From contig CAMXCT020001669.1 of assembly GCA_947184155.2 (NCBI GenBank), positions 413,169-477,168 of the forward strand: a stretch of DNA of 64,000 nt, given 5' to 3'. The DNA is from Cladocopium goreaui (taxonomy: Eukaryota > Sar > Dinophyceae > Suessiales > Symbiodiniaceae). Every line of letters starts with the position of its first letter. The first letter of the stretch is position 1. The position numbers and the translations under genes were made by a program. The notes below the pieces were generated by a model. It was not told the origin of the DNA. It saw nothing but the letters and a program-made list of their open reading frames with translations, and did not search any database. Shown here in pieces: positions 32,401 through 43,503 of the stretch.

Positions 32401-33260
32401 GGATATTCCATTAGATCCAGTATATTCCCATGAACATAGGCTATTTCATACAAAAAAGCCATTGTATTCCCATGATATTCCTATGGAACTGGGATTTAGG
32501 GATGGTGATAGGTTTCAAGACCCAGTAACTCGCCATGTTTAACCACCATCCAATTTGGTGGTTAAATACCATGGAAAATCCCATGAACATTTGAGTGTTT
32601 CTGAATGTTGTTGTTTTTTGTTCCATCCACAGGTGGTTCAGTTCTAATTTCCATGATTAAAGTCTGGGATCTAATCCCTGCTGGCTAATCCGATTCATAT
32701 TGTTTTTTTGTATTTAATCCCTTTGGTCCGGAAGGTTGTTGATTGAATCACCAGTTTCTTTGGTATTGATCACCATGTTTATCACCATGTTTGGTTCGTT
32801 CATCCCATTGACATTCCATTTGTTGTAGATTTTTTTCGGTGAAGCATCGCCGACTTGTTGCTGAAAAATCACCGTGAAAATCCACATCTTTGCATCAGGA
32901 AGTGCCTGAGCCGACCTTGGCGCCTCGAGAAGGTCCAGAGCCGGCGGAGCTGGGATTTGAATGGGATTTCAATATATTTCAATGTGATTGAAACAAGAAA
33001 AGTTGGAGATTGAGTTGATTTATGTTGGATCAACAGTTCATTCAACCTGAATCATGGATGATTTTGGGGATAATACTAATTTTATACGTAGTTACATGAT
33101 GTTAGATGATGTTGTATTGTTGGGATCATTTCCCTTACCAATCCTTACCACGATTTGATTCTATAAAGCATTCTTTTTCAGGTGGTGCCACAGGTCGTTA
33201 AGGCGATTTTTGCCTTTCGAATTCAAATTAAACTTTTGGGTCTATGGTAGATCTATCCTA

Positions 33261-33380
33261 CAATGTGAGCCCCCCCAGTTATAAGTTGGTTATAAGCCCC
33301 AGTAACTATAGTTATAAGTACCATAAACCATAGTTATTGGAGTTATAAACCAACTTAGCTATCTTGGGGGCCTCACATTG
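33261..33380. mobile_element. Family 3 hairpin element, complete, TA-flanked
   Basis: CAATGTGAGCCCCCCAG and TTGGGGGCCTCACATTG ends. TA lies on both outer sides (33259-33260, 33381-33382). The interior is nearly identical to the copy at 7574. Confidence 0.88.
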
Positions 33381-33384
33381 TATA

Positions 33385-33732
33385 TCAAGGCTTCAAGGTC
33401 CGTCGTTTAGACAGCACGCGAGACCACCACCTTGAAGGACCGTCCGTGTCCGTGGCTAGCTGAATGGAGAATATGTATGAATATGTTGCCAAGATATGAT
33501 TTCCACAGCTGGAAACACCATTTTTTGTTTCTGGGAACACCATATCTTCAGACAAAGCCATGACGTTCAGGTGATCGATGCCCCGGCAGTTGTAGAGTGG
33601 TGTCCGTCTTGTAGCTGAGATGCCTCGGAGCATCTCATGATATGGTAACGTCGTACACCATTTGCAGCTAAGAATTGTAGAATTGGATAAGATCAATGAA
33701 GGTAATTCATGGTAATTCCAATTGAATCTCAA
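33385..33732 (-). CDS. Minus-strand 115-codon frame
   Basis: The central part GISATRRTPLYNCRGIDHLN then VMALSEDMVFPETKNGVSSC then GNHILATYSYIF looks protein-like. The start is arbitrary. It ends next to a family 3 element. On the plus strand a short frame (FKVRRLDSTRDHHLEGPSVS) competes. Confidence 0.35.
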   Translation of the reverse strand: MRFNWNYHELPSLILSNSTILSCKWCTTLPYHEMLRGISATRRTPLYNCRGIDHLNVMALSEDMVFPETKNGVSSCGNHILATYSYIFSIQLATDTDGPSRWWSRVLSKRRTLKP

Positions 33733-34085
33733 TGAATCTGAAAAACACTTAAGTATGATTCAGAAAAAATGAATTTCAATTGAACGGATTATCCCCATTA
33801 TTCAAGTTCAATAAAATGTGCCTGGTTTCCCTCCGCTAAGAAGGTCCTTCTTAGGCAGTCCCAGGCGTCGCGACGTCCCAATGCTCCGGGTGGGGTTTTC
33901 GGGTTGTCTGCTGAATCTCAACTAACCGTTATGGAAACAAGACTTCTGAATGTATCTTTGACGTTTTTGTTGGTCATGTTTTCGTTGTTGGGTTTGGTTC
34001 CAGTGTTCTGATGTCATTGTAAAATGTCATTTTAAGTTTCTTTTGGCTCCCAATACTTAGCAGACAAACCAGCCTCCAAAGAAAC

Positions 34086-34276
34086 ATGACAAAGCAATGG
34101 CAAACAAGCACCAAAAAAACAAGAGCAAGCAAACAACGACAAAACAGCGAGGAACAAAAAGACAGACAACTGACTGAAGAGTTGCAGGGAAACAAAAAAA
34201 TTGAGCTCATCCCTGGACGATCTGAGACAGAAATGACACAGAACCAGCAGACCACGGAATTTTCCAACAACAAAAT
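34086..34276 (+). CDS. Exon candidate, Q/K/E-rich
   Basis: The frame reads TKQWQTSTKKTRASKQRQNS then EEQKDRQLTEELQGNKKIEL then IPGRSETEMTQNQQTTEFSN. It is hydrophilic and coiled-coil-like. It runs into the family 4 element at 34277. The minus strand (34435-33974) is open but of skewed F/S/L composition. Confidence 0.4.
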
Positions 34277-34386
34277 CCCTGTGGATCCATGGCCACTGTC
34301 TGAGAAGGTACATACTTGAGCCTCAAAATTACAGTAAATGATACCCCAGTCCCACTTCCTAAGAAGGTACGACTGGATCCATAGGG
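34277..34386. mobile_element. Family 4 hairpin element, copy 3
   Basis: CCCTGTGGATCCATGGCC ... CTGAGAAGGTACA ... CTAAGAAGGTACG ... TGGATCCATAGGG; over 90% like the copy at 9147 by eye. Confidence 0.85.
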
Positions 34387-34534
34387 ATGAGAAAAGATCG
34401 TCAGCGCACAAACCATGACACATGATACATGGCAATAGGATGAGACCACAACTTGGCGCTTGCGCCAGGTCGCTGTGGGTCGCCGAGGCACGGAAAAGAC
34501 GCAGAGTTGGCGAACTTCACAAATTTAAGGGTAT

Positions 34535-34644
34535 TACCCTCCGGTTATGACTAACGTAGCTATAGAAAATCACAATTTTTAATAGGTAAACCATCTATAG
34601 ATGGGCCATCTATACCATGGCTATGTTAGTCATAACCAAGGGTA
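34535..34644. mobile_element. Family 1 hairpin element, copy 12
   Basis: Left TACCCTCCGGTTATGACTAAC, right GTTAGTCATAACCAAGGGTA. One base is lost in the right end (CCAAGGG instead of CCAGAGGG). Confidence 0.85.
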
Positions 34645-34813
34645 AATCAAAAGAAACATATACATACACTATGGTGATTTGGGTATATGAAAACAACCCC
34701 GAAAAAAAACACTGTTTAACTGTGGAAAAAGGATGAACATGGCCAATAGAAATAGACGAAATCGTCTCCGATTTACCGAAAAAAAACAGGTTTCTCCACA
34801 GTACATCACAAAT
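34645..34813 (-). CDS. Possible exon between two inverted family 1 copies
   Basis: The minus frame stays open across the whole 170 bp island: VICDVLWRNLFFFGKSETIS then SISIGHVHPFSTVKQCFFSG then LFSYTQITIVYVYVSFDLPL. It has an element end with CCAG|AGG at its start and CTTG|GTTATG at its end. The plus strand also has a 29-codon reading, so this is tentative. Confidence 0.3.
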
Positions 34814-34924
34814 TACCCTCTGGTTATGACTAACATAGCCATGGTATAGATGGCCCATTTATAGATGGTTTACCTATTAAAAATGGTGATTTTCTATAGC
34901 TACGTTAGTCATAACCGGAGGGTA
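34814..34924. mobile_element. Family 1 hairpin element, copy 13, inverted relative to copy 12
   Basis: Ends TACCCTCTGGTTATGACTAAC and GTTAGTCATAACCGGAGGGTA. The interior is the reverse complement of that of copy 12, so the two could pair over about 110 bp. Confidence 0.86.
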
Positions 34925-34977
34925 ATTACTTATTCCCCACCTGCCAGGTGAGGGTTGTTAGATTTTATCAGAGCTGT

Positions 34978-35045
34978 TCTCCTCCTCCTCCTCCTCCTCG
35001 GCTAGCTGTCCTCCTCGTCCTCCTCCTCCTCCCCCTCTAGTTTCT
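34978..35045. repeat. (TCC)n tract
   Basis: Two TCC/CTC runs separated by ggctagctg. The minus strand is GGA-rich. Confidence 0.85.
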
Positions 35046-35051
35046 CCTCGC

Positions 35052-35575
35052 CAGATAGAATGTCAGAAGATATGCCAGATAAAATTCCATGAGATATGCC
35101 AAATAGAATGCCAGAAGATATGCCTGATAGAATGCCAGAAGATATACCAGATAGAATGCCAGAAGATATGCCAGATAGAATGCGAGAAGGTATGCCAAAT
35201 AGAATGCCAGATAAAATATCAGATAGACCGCCACAAGATATGCCAGATAGAATCCCAGAAGATTTGCCAGATAATATGCCAGAAGATATGCCAGATAGAA
35301 TGCCAGATAGAATGCCAGAAGATTTGCCAGATAGAATGCCAGAAAGATATGCCAGAAGATATGCCAGATAGATATGCCAGATAGAATGCCAGATTGAATG
35401 CCAGAAGATATGTCAGATAGAGTGCCAGAAGATATGCCAGATAGAATGGCAGAAGATTTGCCAGATAGAATGCCAGAAGATATGCCAGAAGATATGCCAG
35501 AAGATATGCCAGATGGAATGCCAGAAGATATGCCAGAAGATATGTCAGATAGAATGCCAGAAGATTTGCCAGTAA
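35052..35575. repeat. 12/24 bp tandem repeat, open on both strands
   Basis: About 520 bp of ATGCCAGAAGAT and ATGCCAGATAGA units mixed in irregular order. Because the unit is a multiple of three, plus frames repeat MPEDMPDR and a 189-codon minus frame repeats SGISSGIL or LAFYLAYL. A single 4-base disturbance near 35340-35395 breaks the plus frame into two. I regard it as a minisatellite rather than a gene. Confidence 0.9.
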
Positions 35576-35579
35576 GAAA

Positions 35580-36265
35580 ATGTATAAATGTCATGGTGGG
35601 GATCACGCGAAGTAAAGTAATTTATTTGATTATTTATTTATTTACTCTCTTCATGTGCATATCCCGGTCGGTTCAAGTGGTTCAAACCCACTTGGGGAAC
35701 ATCTCAAAATGACATATGCCTCTTTCAGTCACGACCATTGAGATACCAACTAGTGCACATCCAAGCAATCACTGGTAATCCCATTCCGATCATACTAAAT
35801 ACATGTTCAAACGCTCAATGTTTGGGTCCCCTTATCATGAGTAGATATGGGAAAAGGGCTGGAGGTGGATTAGCATTAAGAAGTGCAATGAGTTGCATTT
35901 ATTTATATATATATATGCATTAATATCTGGATTATATCATGGCTTGGCATATGGTATTTATAACTATACATATATATGTAATGAGAGCAATCCCTGGTAT
36001 TCACCGATAATGGTAAAAGTAAATGATGGTGTGTATATATATATATATATCCATGATATATGTCTATGAGTCATTTGGATAGCTTTATGATATGCGGACT
36101 TTGAAACCACTTGATACCCTACCATATGATGGTAATAAATATGTAATGGTATAAATACTGGTTATAATTCATAATTTATGGGCAGTAATGCGAATATCCA
36201 TGATAGACCACCATCACCACGATAATATGCATAATATCCATATGCAATGATATCTCCTTATCTTC
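35580..36265. other. Stretch without supported gene
   Basis: AT-rich, with TA tracts at 35901 and 36038. Nothing else is recognised. Confidence 0.35.
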
Positions 36266-36270
36266 CCAGC

Positions 36271-36348
36271 ATTTTTCTTGACACAGCTTCCGCAGAACCA
36301 TTGGCAGCTTCGCAGGGAGGCGTCCAGGCTCCACATTTGTGTCAGGGG
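36271..36348 (+). CDS. Short exon candidate
   Basis: CTTATCTTCCCAG|CATTTTTC begins a frame IFLDTASAEPLAASQGGVQA then PHLCQG, with GGGTAAAG as a donor-like end. A second frame (LTQLPQNHWQLRREASRLHI) is also open. Confidence 0.4.
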
Positions 36349-36632
36349 TAAAGCCAATGCCATAAACCTACCACTTCGGAATGGTTGGAATCACACCCAT
36401 TTAATTTATGTTTTTTTTCTTGGATTATTTTTTGTTGGGTTTACTACAATATAGGATACTATAGGTATATCACGCTTATGATGGTATTTTCATATTTGTT
36501 TCCAAGTAAGCAGTACATATCATAGTAGATCCCTATCAAGTTCGGGATATTATCATGACATATCATGGTCATTCTGGGTATTGTGGTCATTATGGCTTAT
36601 AATGGTTATTGCTGTGGGTTCCTCCCGTGAAT

Positions 36633-36757
36633 TTATAGGTAAACGATTCCCACAAACTGTAACATGGTGATTTTGCCCTTAATAAATTCTGATGCGGGGC
36701 CGCTTGAAGTATGCATAAATATGCTATGTGCATCCATAATTTGGGACAACTTATCCT
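36633..36757 (-). CDS. Minus-strand exon candidate after family 1 copy 14
   Basis: On the minus strand the element ends ACCAG|AGGATAAG. AG-GAT-AAG opens 41 codons: DKLSQIMDAHSIFMHTSSGP then ASEFIKGKITMLQFVGIVYL, then TAA. Natural composition and the usual phase for this family. Confidence 0.42.
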
Positions 36758-36855
36758 CTGGTACTCTAACATCGCTATTGAAAATTGCCCATCTATAGTT
36801 GATTTACCTATTAAAGTTATGATTTTCCATAGCTATGTTAGTCTACCAGAGGGTA
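36752..36855. mobile_element. Family 1 hairpin element, copy 14
   Basis: Left TATCCTCTGGTACTCTAAC, right GTCTACCAGAGGGTA, 104 bp. Confidence 0.83.
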
Positions 36856-37368
36856 CCTAATAAATAACGTATTCCCAAAATGTAATGTGTAGATATTGAT
36901 TGGATCTTCAGATTGACCCCATGGGGACGGGTTGACCTAAGGTGGGCAAAAATCAGCTAACGGTCTTCACTATTCAATATATTCCTATATTTTCCATTTG
37001 GGATACATATATATATATAGAATACACATTAAAGTATATCTATCTAAGAGCAACATCATATCAGGATTTACAGTATCTAATCCGTTGTAGGTAAGTGATA
37101 GCCAGTGATTTGACGTCTTTATCTACCCAGTTTCCCTCCTTGTATATGGGGTGTTGGGGGCATACATCATAGCAAACCATATTTGTTGTAAATCATGTTA
37201 GAATGATTGGACATACATGTTTTATGCTGGTTCATCCCACTCAAGTGGCTTAGTTCACATGTTAGTTCACATGTTAGTTCACATGTTAGTTCACCCCCTG
37301 TTTTTTTCGTGGTTTAACCCTGCTCCCATGAAAATCACTGGGATTCTAACCCACCTACACCTTCGTAG

Positions 37369-37478
37369 GGAGACCTGGCGCAGGTGAACCTCCCGCGCGG
37401 TTTCCGAAACCACGTCCATCCGGTGCAAACGCTTGAGGCCCGGCAGATGCTTGCCAAACCCCGCAAAAAGATGGACAC
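37369..37478 (+). CDS. Exon candidate, basic
   Basis: CACCTTCGTAG|GGAGACCTG starts GDLAQVNLPRGFRNHVHPVQ then TLEARQMLAKPRKKM. GC-rich against the AT flanks, followed by TA tracts. It probably continues at 37645. Confidence 0.5.
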
Positions 37479-37489
37479 ATGTAGACATA

Positions 37490-37620
37490 TTATATATATA
37501 TACATTATTATATATATACACATTATATTATATTATATTATTTTATATTATATTATATTATATTAATATACTATCTTTATTAATTATCGTATATTTTATC
37601 ATATATATATATATTATATT
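37490..37620. repeat. TA / TTATA microsatellite block
   Basis: (TA)n followed by a pentanucleotide-like ttata tract (37520-37565), then TA again at 37600. A second TA block is at 37751-37835. Confidence 0.85.
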
Positions 37621-37644
37621 TGAAATATATTTCACTAACCTCAG

Positions 37645-37712
37645 ATGGCGCCTTTTCACAGCTCAAGATCCCCAAGAAAGCAAACAAAATCGCTGCCCCA
37701 GCGTTTGAGTGA
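37645..37712 (+). CDS. Short exon candidate
   Basis: CACTAACCTCAG|ATGGCGCC begins a frame (with one base from the previous ex.) GAFSQLKIPKKANKIAAPAF before TGAG. Lysine/alanine-rich, compatible with the preceding basic exon at 37369. Confidence 0.42.
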
Positions 37713-37844
37713 GTGTTTTTTGTTTTTTTTCAAACGAATAATTCATAATATTTATATATATATATATATACATACACATCATTATTTATAGATTTATATA
37801 TTTTTATTTATATATGTATATATATATATATATACACATGTACA

Positions 37845-38270
37845 TTTCAAATCCCAAATGTCCTCGCTGAAAGCCTTGTGTCTTCTTTTGATATAGAGTG
37901 TTTGGCATCGCGCTCTCCACACATTCCATCTCCCACCCTTCGGCAAGGATGGCCTGAGAATCCCCTGATTTGATGAATGCATTGGGCCAGATCAGGTCCC
38001 CAAGAAAACGCATCAGCCCATGGATATCACATTGTTCCCATGAAAGGCCATATTCAGGTACCCAACTGCGCAGAAATTCCAAAATCTCTCCACGGTTGCT
38101 TACATGAGCATGAACTTGAACATCTTCACATCTCGATCTGGCAGTTTCCCACTGCGCACGTGCATTCTGAAGATCAATTGCAAGCTCAAAAAACAATCGC
38201 AAAACAGTCATGTCGTGTTCAATGTCATCATGTTTGGCTTTCAGGCTTTGAGCCCAATCACCTCAAATAA
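37845..38270 (-). CDS. Minus-strand coding segment, helical protein
   Basis: Open for about 140 codons: GDWAQSLKAKHDDIEHDMTV, LRLFFELAIDLQNARAQWET, ARSRCEDVQVHAHVSNRGEI, LEFLRSWVPEYGLSWEQCDI, HGLMRFLGDLIWPNAFIKSG, DSQAILAEGWEMECVESAMP. This is one of the most convincing protein sequences in the window, mostly helical. It fades into a TA tract near 37830. Unknown family. It may belong with the decayed minus gene at 39-40 kb. Confidence 0.55.
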
Positions 38271-38340
38271 GGTCATTTGAGGATGATTCCCCGCAATCTA
38301 GCCATCATTCCAGTGAGGTCGCAGTGAGGTCGTTATAATG

Positions 38341-38395
38341 TATATATATATATATAGTTATACATATATATAAATACAAGTATATATATATATAT
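38341..38395. repeat. TA microsatellite
   Basis: TA tract with a few interruptions. Confidence 0.8.
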
Positions 38396-39080
38396 TGTAT
38401 GATACGTGAACAAAAATGTTGGGGTTGCCAGATAGTACTCTATGAATATGGTTTGTGTTCACCCAGCTAAATGTAGATATATCCACTATAATTCCGACCG
38501 CTAGGTGGCCATGATTTTCTCAGAAGCACTCAATCTGTTATGCCCATAGCCACCCATAGCCTATATCACATCATCCCACCGAAACCTCAAGTTTGTGGAG
38601 GTTCAATATATTGTTTGATATTTTGCGCCTTCATTGAACACTTGCAACTAGTGTCGGCTAAAATTCGTCTGAGAATTTGTGAACTTAACAGGCCAATCTT
38701 AGGTCTGGCGGCTTGTGAAAATTGAACTGGCAACTTTAAAACCATTCATCTGTTGGCACATGTTACTTGAACCATCTGGCGAGATCGCCCAACAGTATGA
38801 AGGATATCTGGTTGGTGTTCAACTTTTATAGTTATTCATGCCACCCCAGATAGATGACATTATAGTTATCCACTTTATATATATATATATATCCCAATAG
38901 TTTGCTTCACCTACTTTCTATCCGAGTGGGATGGTGACCTTCATGCCACCCCACCCAGGTGTACTGAGACTGGTGCCACCGAGCGTGAAACACCGGCGCT
39001 TGATCAACCCTAAAATTTAAAGGCAAACCCAAAGCCCAATGACTTAATGTTTTAGTTGGACTTATTGTTTTGGAAGTTAT

Positions 39081-40115
39081 TCACAAATACAATTGTTCAA
39101 TTTCCAGTTGGGAAGTGTCAATCACAGAGTTTACCACATTAAGTTGGTTGAAAATTGAAGCATAGGCTAAGTGCGGGTGAGCTGGGTACATTGCTCCAGT
39201 TGGAGAAGTAAACATTTTTCCAGCAACTGATAGCACTGGACGGCCCACAAGTTGAAACCACCCTTGGAGACACATGTCGATCCGGAGCTGGCAGTAGGCT
39301 TTGGATCCATCTATATCTAGTAGGTACCCATCACAAACATTGATGCTTAGTTTTCAAGTTGATTCCAAAATCAGTGTCTTTTTGTGGATCGTTTTCCAAT
39401 GCAGACTTTTGACCAATAGCCACAACCCTGTCCCTTGATGACCACCAATCCAACAGGGCAGGAGAATCCTCCAGGAGAAATAGCGGTTTTTAGTTTGACC
39501 AAAAAGTGACAAGATCTTGGAAATTACGGTAGTTTCAAAACATTGGAATGCGACAACGCACATGTTGAGACACGCTGTCAGATAGATTTGAGTCTCTTTT
39601 TTTTTGCTTGTACAAAGCCAGCACCAGCTGGAACTTGGCAGAAATGGTGCCACCTTGGGTGTCGGAATGTCAATCATCCCAGGTTGATGGCTTTCATCAA
39701 AAAGAAAGCTGGTCACATGGTACCTTTCCCCATTGTGTTTAGGAGTTTAGGGTACCATCCGGCCGAAAGAACCATTTCTGCGCCCCTTGTGACTTGCGTA
39801 AAATTGCGCAGGTCTCTCACATTGGTGCACACCAAAAAGTGGACAGCTACTTCGGGCGAGTGTAATGCAATGTTAGACGGTGGAACCAAAAATGAACATT
39901 TACATAGAATATCATAGAATCATTGCTAGCCAGCAGTTTCTCCTATTCCTTGAAATGATAATCCCCGTATGACTCGTGCGGAATGGGTTGAAAGCACCAA
40001 GCTGTCTCACATTTCCAGGTTTTTCTGTGGCTGTTTGGCTTCAAAGTGCACCATTGATCGAGAGAAGCAAATGGTGGCATCATGTGGCATCCAATCTAGG
40101 TAAACTCCAACCAAA
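39081..40115 (-). pseudogene. Decayed intronless minus-strand gene
   Basis: Protein-like sequence runs for 1 kb but changes frame. 40110-40010: VYLDWMPHDATICFSRSMVH. 40010-39930: ETAWCFQPIPHESYGDYHFK, then a stop. 39930-39713: NIALHSPEVAVHFLVCTNVR and GAEMVLSAGWYPKLLNTMGK. 39735-39354: TSFLFDESHQPGMIDIPTPK and ILSLFGQTKNRYFSWRILLP. After TGA at 39354, in the same frame: DGYLLDIDGSKAYCQLRIDM and LSVAGKMFTSPTGAMYPAHP, to a stop at 39081. At least two frameshifts and two in-frame stops. The lack of introns suggests a retrocopy or a relic of a mobile element. Family not recognised. Confidence 0.6.
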
Positions 40116-40210
40116 AAATGGAAAGTCGTTTTGGGGGTTGCAGTTCGAGTGAAAAGTTGATACGTAAGATTACGTAACCATAGTTGTAGCTGTTGAAAAT
40201 CTTATTTTTA

Positions 40211-40302
40211 GGCCATATTTTGTGGGGATATTACATAGGCCTAAAAAATAGGCCTTATATATGGTAGGTACCTCCAATTTAGGTTCCTGAAATGGCCATT
40301 GA
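40211..40302. mobile_element. Family 5 element, shortened
   Basis: ccatattttgtggggatat ... aggcctaaaaaataggcctt ... ggtacctccaatttaggttcctgaaatggccattg is the family in inverted orientation, with part of one arm missing. Confidence 0.65.
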
Positions 40303-40619
40303 ATTTATGAGTGTTCTAACCATTCTAACCAGTGTCTTACTGTTGTTCACCTCACCTGGTGGCCGGGTCTCTCAATCGATGATGTCTTGATGCCCATGGA
40401 GACCCTGCCGAGGCCCCCGGGTTCGCCCACACTCAAACAACCAGAGGATGAAAACACTGGCGGATCACGCAGTGATTTTGACTAAGTTTTCAGGAATTAG
40501 GGTTTAAATTTAGGTTTTGGGGTTTTAGGTTTTTTTGGGTGGCTTTAGGGTTTGTTGTTTTGGAAAGTACAGTAAATACCACTCAAAGCTTACGCAGGGA
40601 TTTGAGCATGTCCCGCAAA

Positions 40620-40732
40620 AACCCCTCTGGTGATGTCAAAGTAGCTATTGAAAATGGCCCAGTCGAAATAGTTGATTTACCTAGTCCAAATGGTGATTTT
40701 CCAGTTCGCAAACTGTTAGTTTACCAGAGGGG
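40620..40732. mobile_element. Family 1 hairpin element, copy 15
   Basis: Left ACCCCTCTGGTGATGTCAAAGTAG, right GTTAGTTTACCAGAGGGG. Core gtcgaaatagttgatttacc and the gttcgc variant. Confidence 0.8.
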
Positions 40733-40852
40733 AAATCTTGTGGGCCAAATGGATCGAATTTTCGGCCGCGACGCCACGCCACGCCACTTTTCGGGCGGGA
40801 ATGTCTGGCGCGAAGACATAGTGAGAGTTCTTACAAACCCCAACTTTTCTTG
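40728..40852 (+). CDS. Exon candidate following family 1 copy 15
   Basis: AGG-GGA-AAT after CCAG reads NLVGQMDRIFGRDATPRHFS then GGNVWREDIVRVLTNPNFS and ends at TCTTG|GTAAAT, a good donor. In the other phase (AG-GGG-AAA) a frame stays open for 132 codons but is cysteine-rich and less natural. Unknown family. Confidence 0.45.
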
Positions 40853-41765
40853 GTAAATAGCCACATGTTGTCCACATGTGTGATGTTAGGGATGATCCAA
40901 CGTTGTTGTTGCTGTTGTAGTTGGAGATGCTGGAGTTGTGGTTGTGGTTGTGGTTGCTTGTTGACACATGTTTGCTACACATCCCAATATGTTGCTGGCT
41001 TAATGTTGAGATCGCTGTGTTTGTTGGATAGATCCCTGTGGTTGCTAGTTCTTGCCAGGAACATGTTGGAATATTTGCTGCTCAACCCTCTCGTTGTTGG
41101 AATTTCACCTCGGTTTCTTTTTTGAATTATCCTTCTGGTTGCTAGGTACTTCTAATCTCTCTGCTCAAACCTCTTGATTCTTGGCAAACTCATTTCCCAC
41201 GTTTCGTTGATTAGATCCTCATGTTTGTTCGTTCATTAATCCCTGTTTTGGCTGCTGAAGCTCCCCCGTTGGCGAGATATCCCCATCCTTGGTGTTTTTC
41301 TTTGCTTATTTTTGTTGAAACTGATTCTATCTCTATTTTGCCGGTTCTCCCAGGCAAAATCTCCTTATTATTGCCAAGCATATCCTGATGTTCTCTGGAA
41401 CAGTCCCATCTTAGCTTGTCAAGCTTCCATTTGGCAGTGTCTAATATCCCCCCATTTCAGTGAAACTTGCGGACTGTCTATTTTTGCGTTTGCCACATAA
41501 TCACTGGCTATAGCCGTGTTCCATTGTCACTCCCGTATTTTCGAATCCCATGTTTATTGTGGTTAAAAGCTGTCTCCTGGGGTCATACCTATATTACTTT
41601 CCATTTGTGGGTTGCCTTCATGTTTCACTAGACATGGCCAGTCATGTGGTTGATTTTTTGCTGTGCCTAGATCCCCAAGGTCAGCATTGAGGATCATTGA
41701 CCCAGTTTTTGGGATATATATATATATATATATATGGATATGTGAATTTGATTCAAACACAATAT

Positions 41766-41900
41766 CAATGGTCATTTCAGGAACCCAAATTGGAGGTACC
41801 AATCCCATATATAAGGCCTATTTTTTAGGGGATATACCCCCAGAATATGGCCCAAAATATGGTACAGTACCTCCATTTTAGGATCCTGGAATGACCATTG
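41766..41900. mobile_element. Family 5 hairpin element, best copy
   Basis: CAATGGTCATTTCAGGAACC and its reverse-complement version at the right end (ggatcctggaatgaccattg), with inner pair ggaggtacc / ggtacagtacctcc and centre aaggcctattttttaggggatat. Confidence 0.85.
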
Positions 41901-42124
41901 ACAATACTGATCCATTTGTTGGTCATATTGTACAATTCTTGGAAAAACCTCCCATATTCTTGGCAGCATTGCTATCCGCTATCCACCAACTATATTCAAT
42001 ATCCCATGGCATGTCTCCATAAAACTGTCGTATGATGGTGTGTGCTTATGCATTGATATAGGTCTATGTTGCTGTTTCTCCAAAGGGATGTAAAGTATAG
42101 TATATATACACTTCCAGATGATTC

Positions 42125-42240
42125 TTTATATATATATATATGTATATGTATAGTATAAATAAAAATAATATATGTATATATATATATATGTATGTATATA
42201 TATATATGCATATATATATGTATATATATATATATATAAT
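42125..42240. repeat. TA/TG microsatellite block
   Basis: About 115 bp of almost pure TA with TG and CA interruptions. Confidence 0.88.
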
Positions 42241-42284
42241 TTGATGTTTGATCCATACATATATATCTCTGTAGAATATTCACT

Positions 42285-42405
42285 GCATATCGATCTGCGC
42301 CGCGGTCAGGGCGTTCGCCGAGCACAGCCTGGAGCTGCGGCTGTGCCGCCTGGAGCTGCGGACACAGCGTGTCTTGGACGAGAAAACGGTGATTCGAGTC
42401 CGATT
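42285..42405 (+). CDS. Exon candidate, alpha-helical
   Basis: GC-rich island with frame ICAAVRAFAEHSLELRLCRL then ELRTQRVLDEKT, a leucine/arginine helix. It contains a near-repeat of tggagctgcgg. The minus frame (QDTLCPQLQAAQPQLQAVLG) is open as well, so the strand is not certain. Confidence 0.4.
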
Positions 42406-42680
42406 GAAGCATCGAAAATCGGTGATTTATGGTGATTTGACATGATTTAACCATGACAAAAAGGTAGTTTATGGTGATTTCATGTGATTTAACTTTTATT
42501 TCATGGTTTTAGTGGTGGTTTACTGTGGACTTTTTGGTGATCTGCAAAAATCTCAATGATGATTTCACCAACTTACTGTGATCTAATGGTGATTTAAAAA
42601 TGTTGATGGCGATTTTACCAACGAACATGGTGATTCAGTGCTGACCATGGTGATTGAATGGTGATTTCACCAACACAAAT
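42404..42680. repeat. Degenerate ggtgattta-type minisatellite
   Basis: Many spaced copies of atggtgattt(a/c) with irregular spacers. The motif is the same as in the large array at 52985-54225. Confidence 0.65.
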
Positions 42681-43503
42681 GTGGATTGAGTCAGCAAAAA
42701 TGCTGACAAAAGTCTGTGATACATATTTGTAAAACAAAAAAACAGATTATTTTTTTCTCGGGACACTCTGAAAATCCCATTTGTTGTTGACAGCAATGAG
42801 ACTACGGTTGGTCAAACAACATCTTTGAGATTAGCCATCAAGTAACCACCACGACGACCTATATATGAGCATTCGACCTATATTATTCGTTGTTTAATGT
42901 TGTTTGATGTTGTTTAATGGGCAAACAACAACCAATAAATCATAAGACAATTGAATAAATTGCATAACGACTTTTTGTTACAACGTTTGTGAACACGATA
43001 GTTAATGTAAGAGGGAACTTTCCCAAAATAGCAGTTAAGTTTTCGGTTGGTGCATCATGTGTTTTATCCAGATTGTTGAACATCATTCTGCCTATTATGG
43101 TTTTAATGACCATAAAGCCGGGGCACACTTGAAACAAACCACTAATCTGTTCAGAGATGGTCATCCTTTCATTGATATGACATGGATCTGTGTGCCGTGT
43201 GCCCATTTTTTTAAACATATGGGAAGACAGTGGTCCAGCATGCCACGTCATTATATATCCTCAATGATAAGAATATTGATAAAATAAACGATATTCCAAA
43301 AAACAAAAGGTAGTGACTAGTTGACTATGTTAACATTAGGCCAATTGTACATGTTGTTTCACACAACAAAACAATACGCTCGTTATGCACGACCTGTGCA
43401 TTTGCTGTGCATGTGGCCGCATTGCATCCCTCCTTGCGCAGGTAGATTCTGGGATGTTTTGAAGTCTTATACCTGCGCAAACACATTTTAAACGTCTAGC
43501 TAG

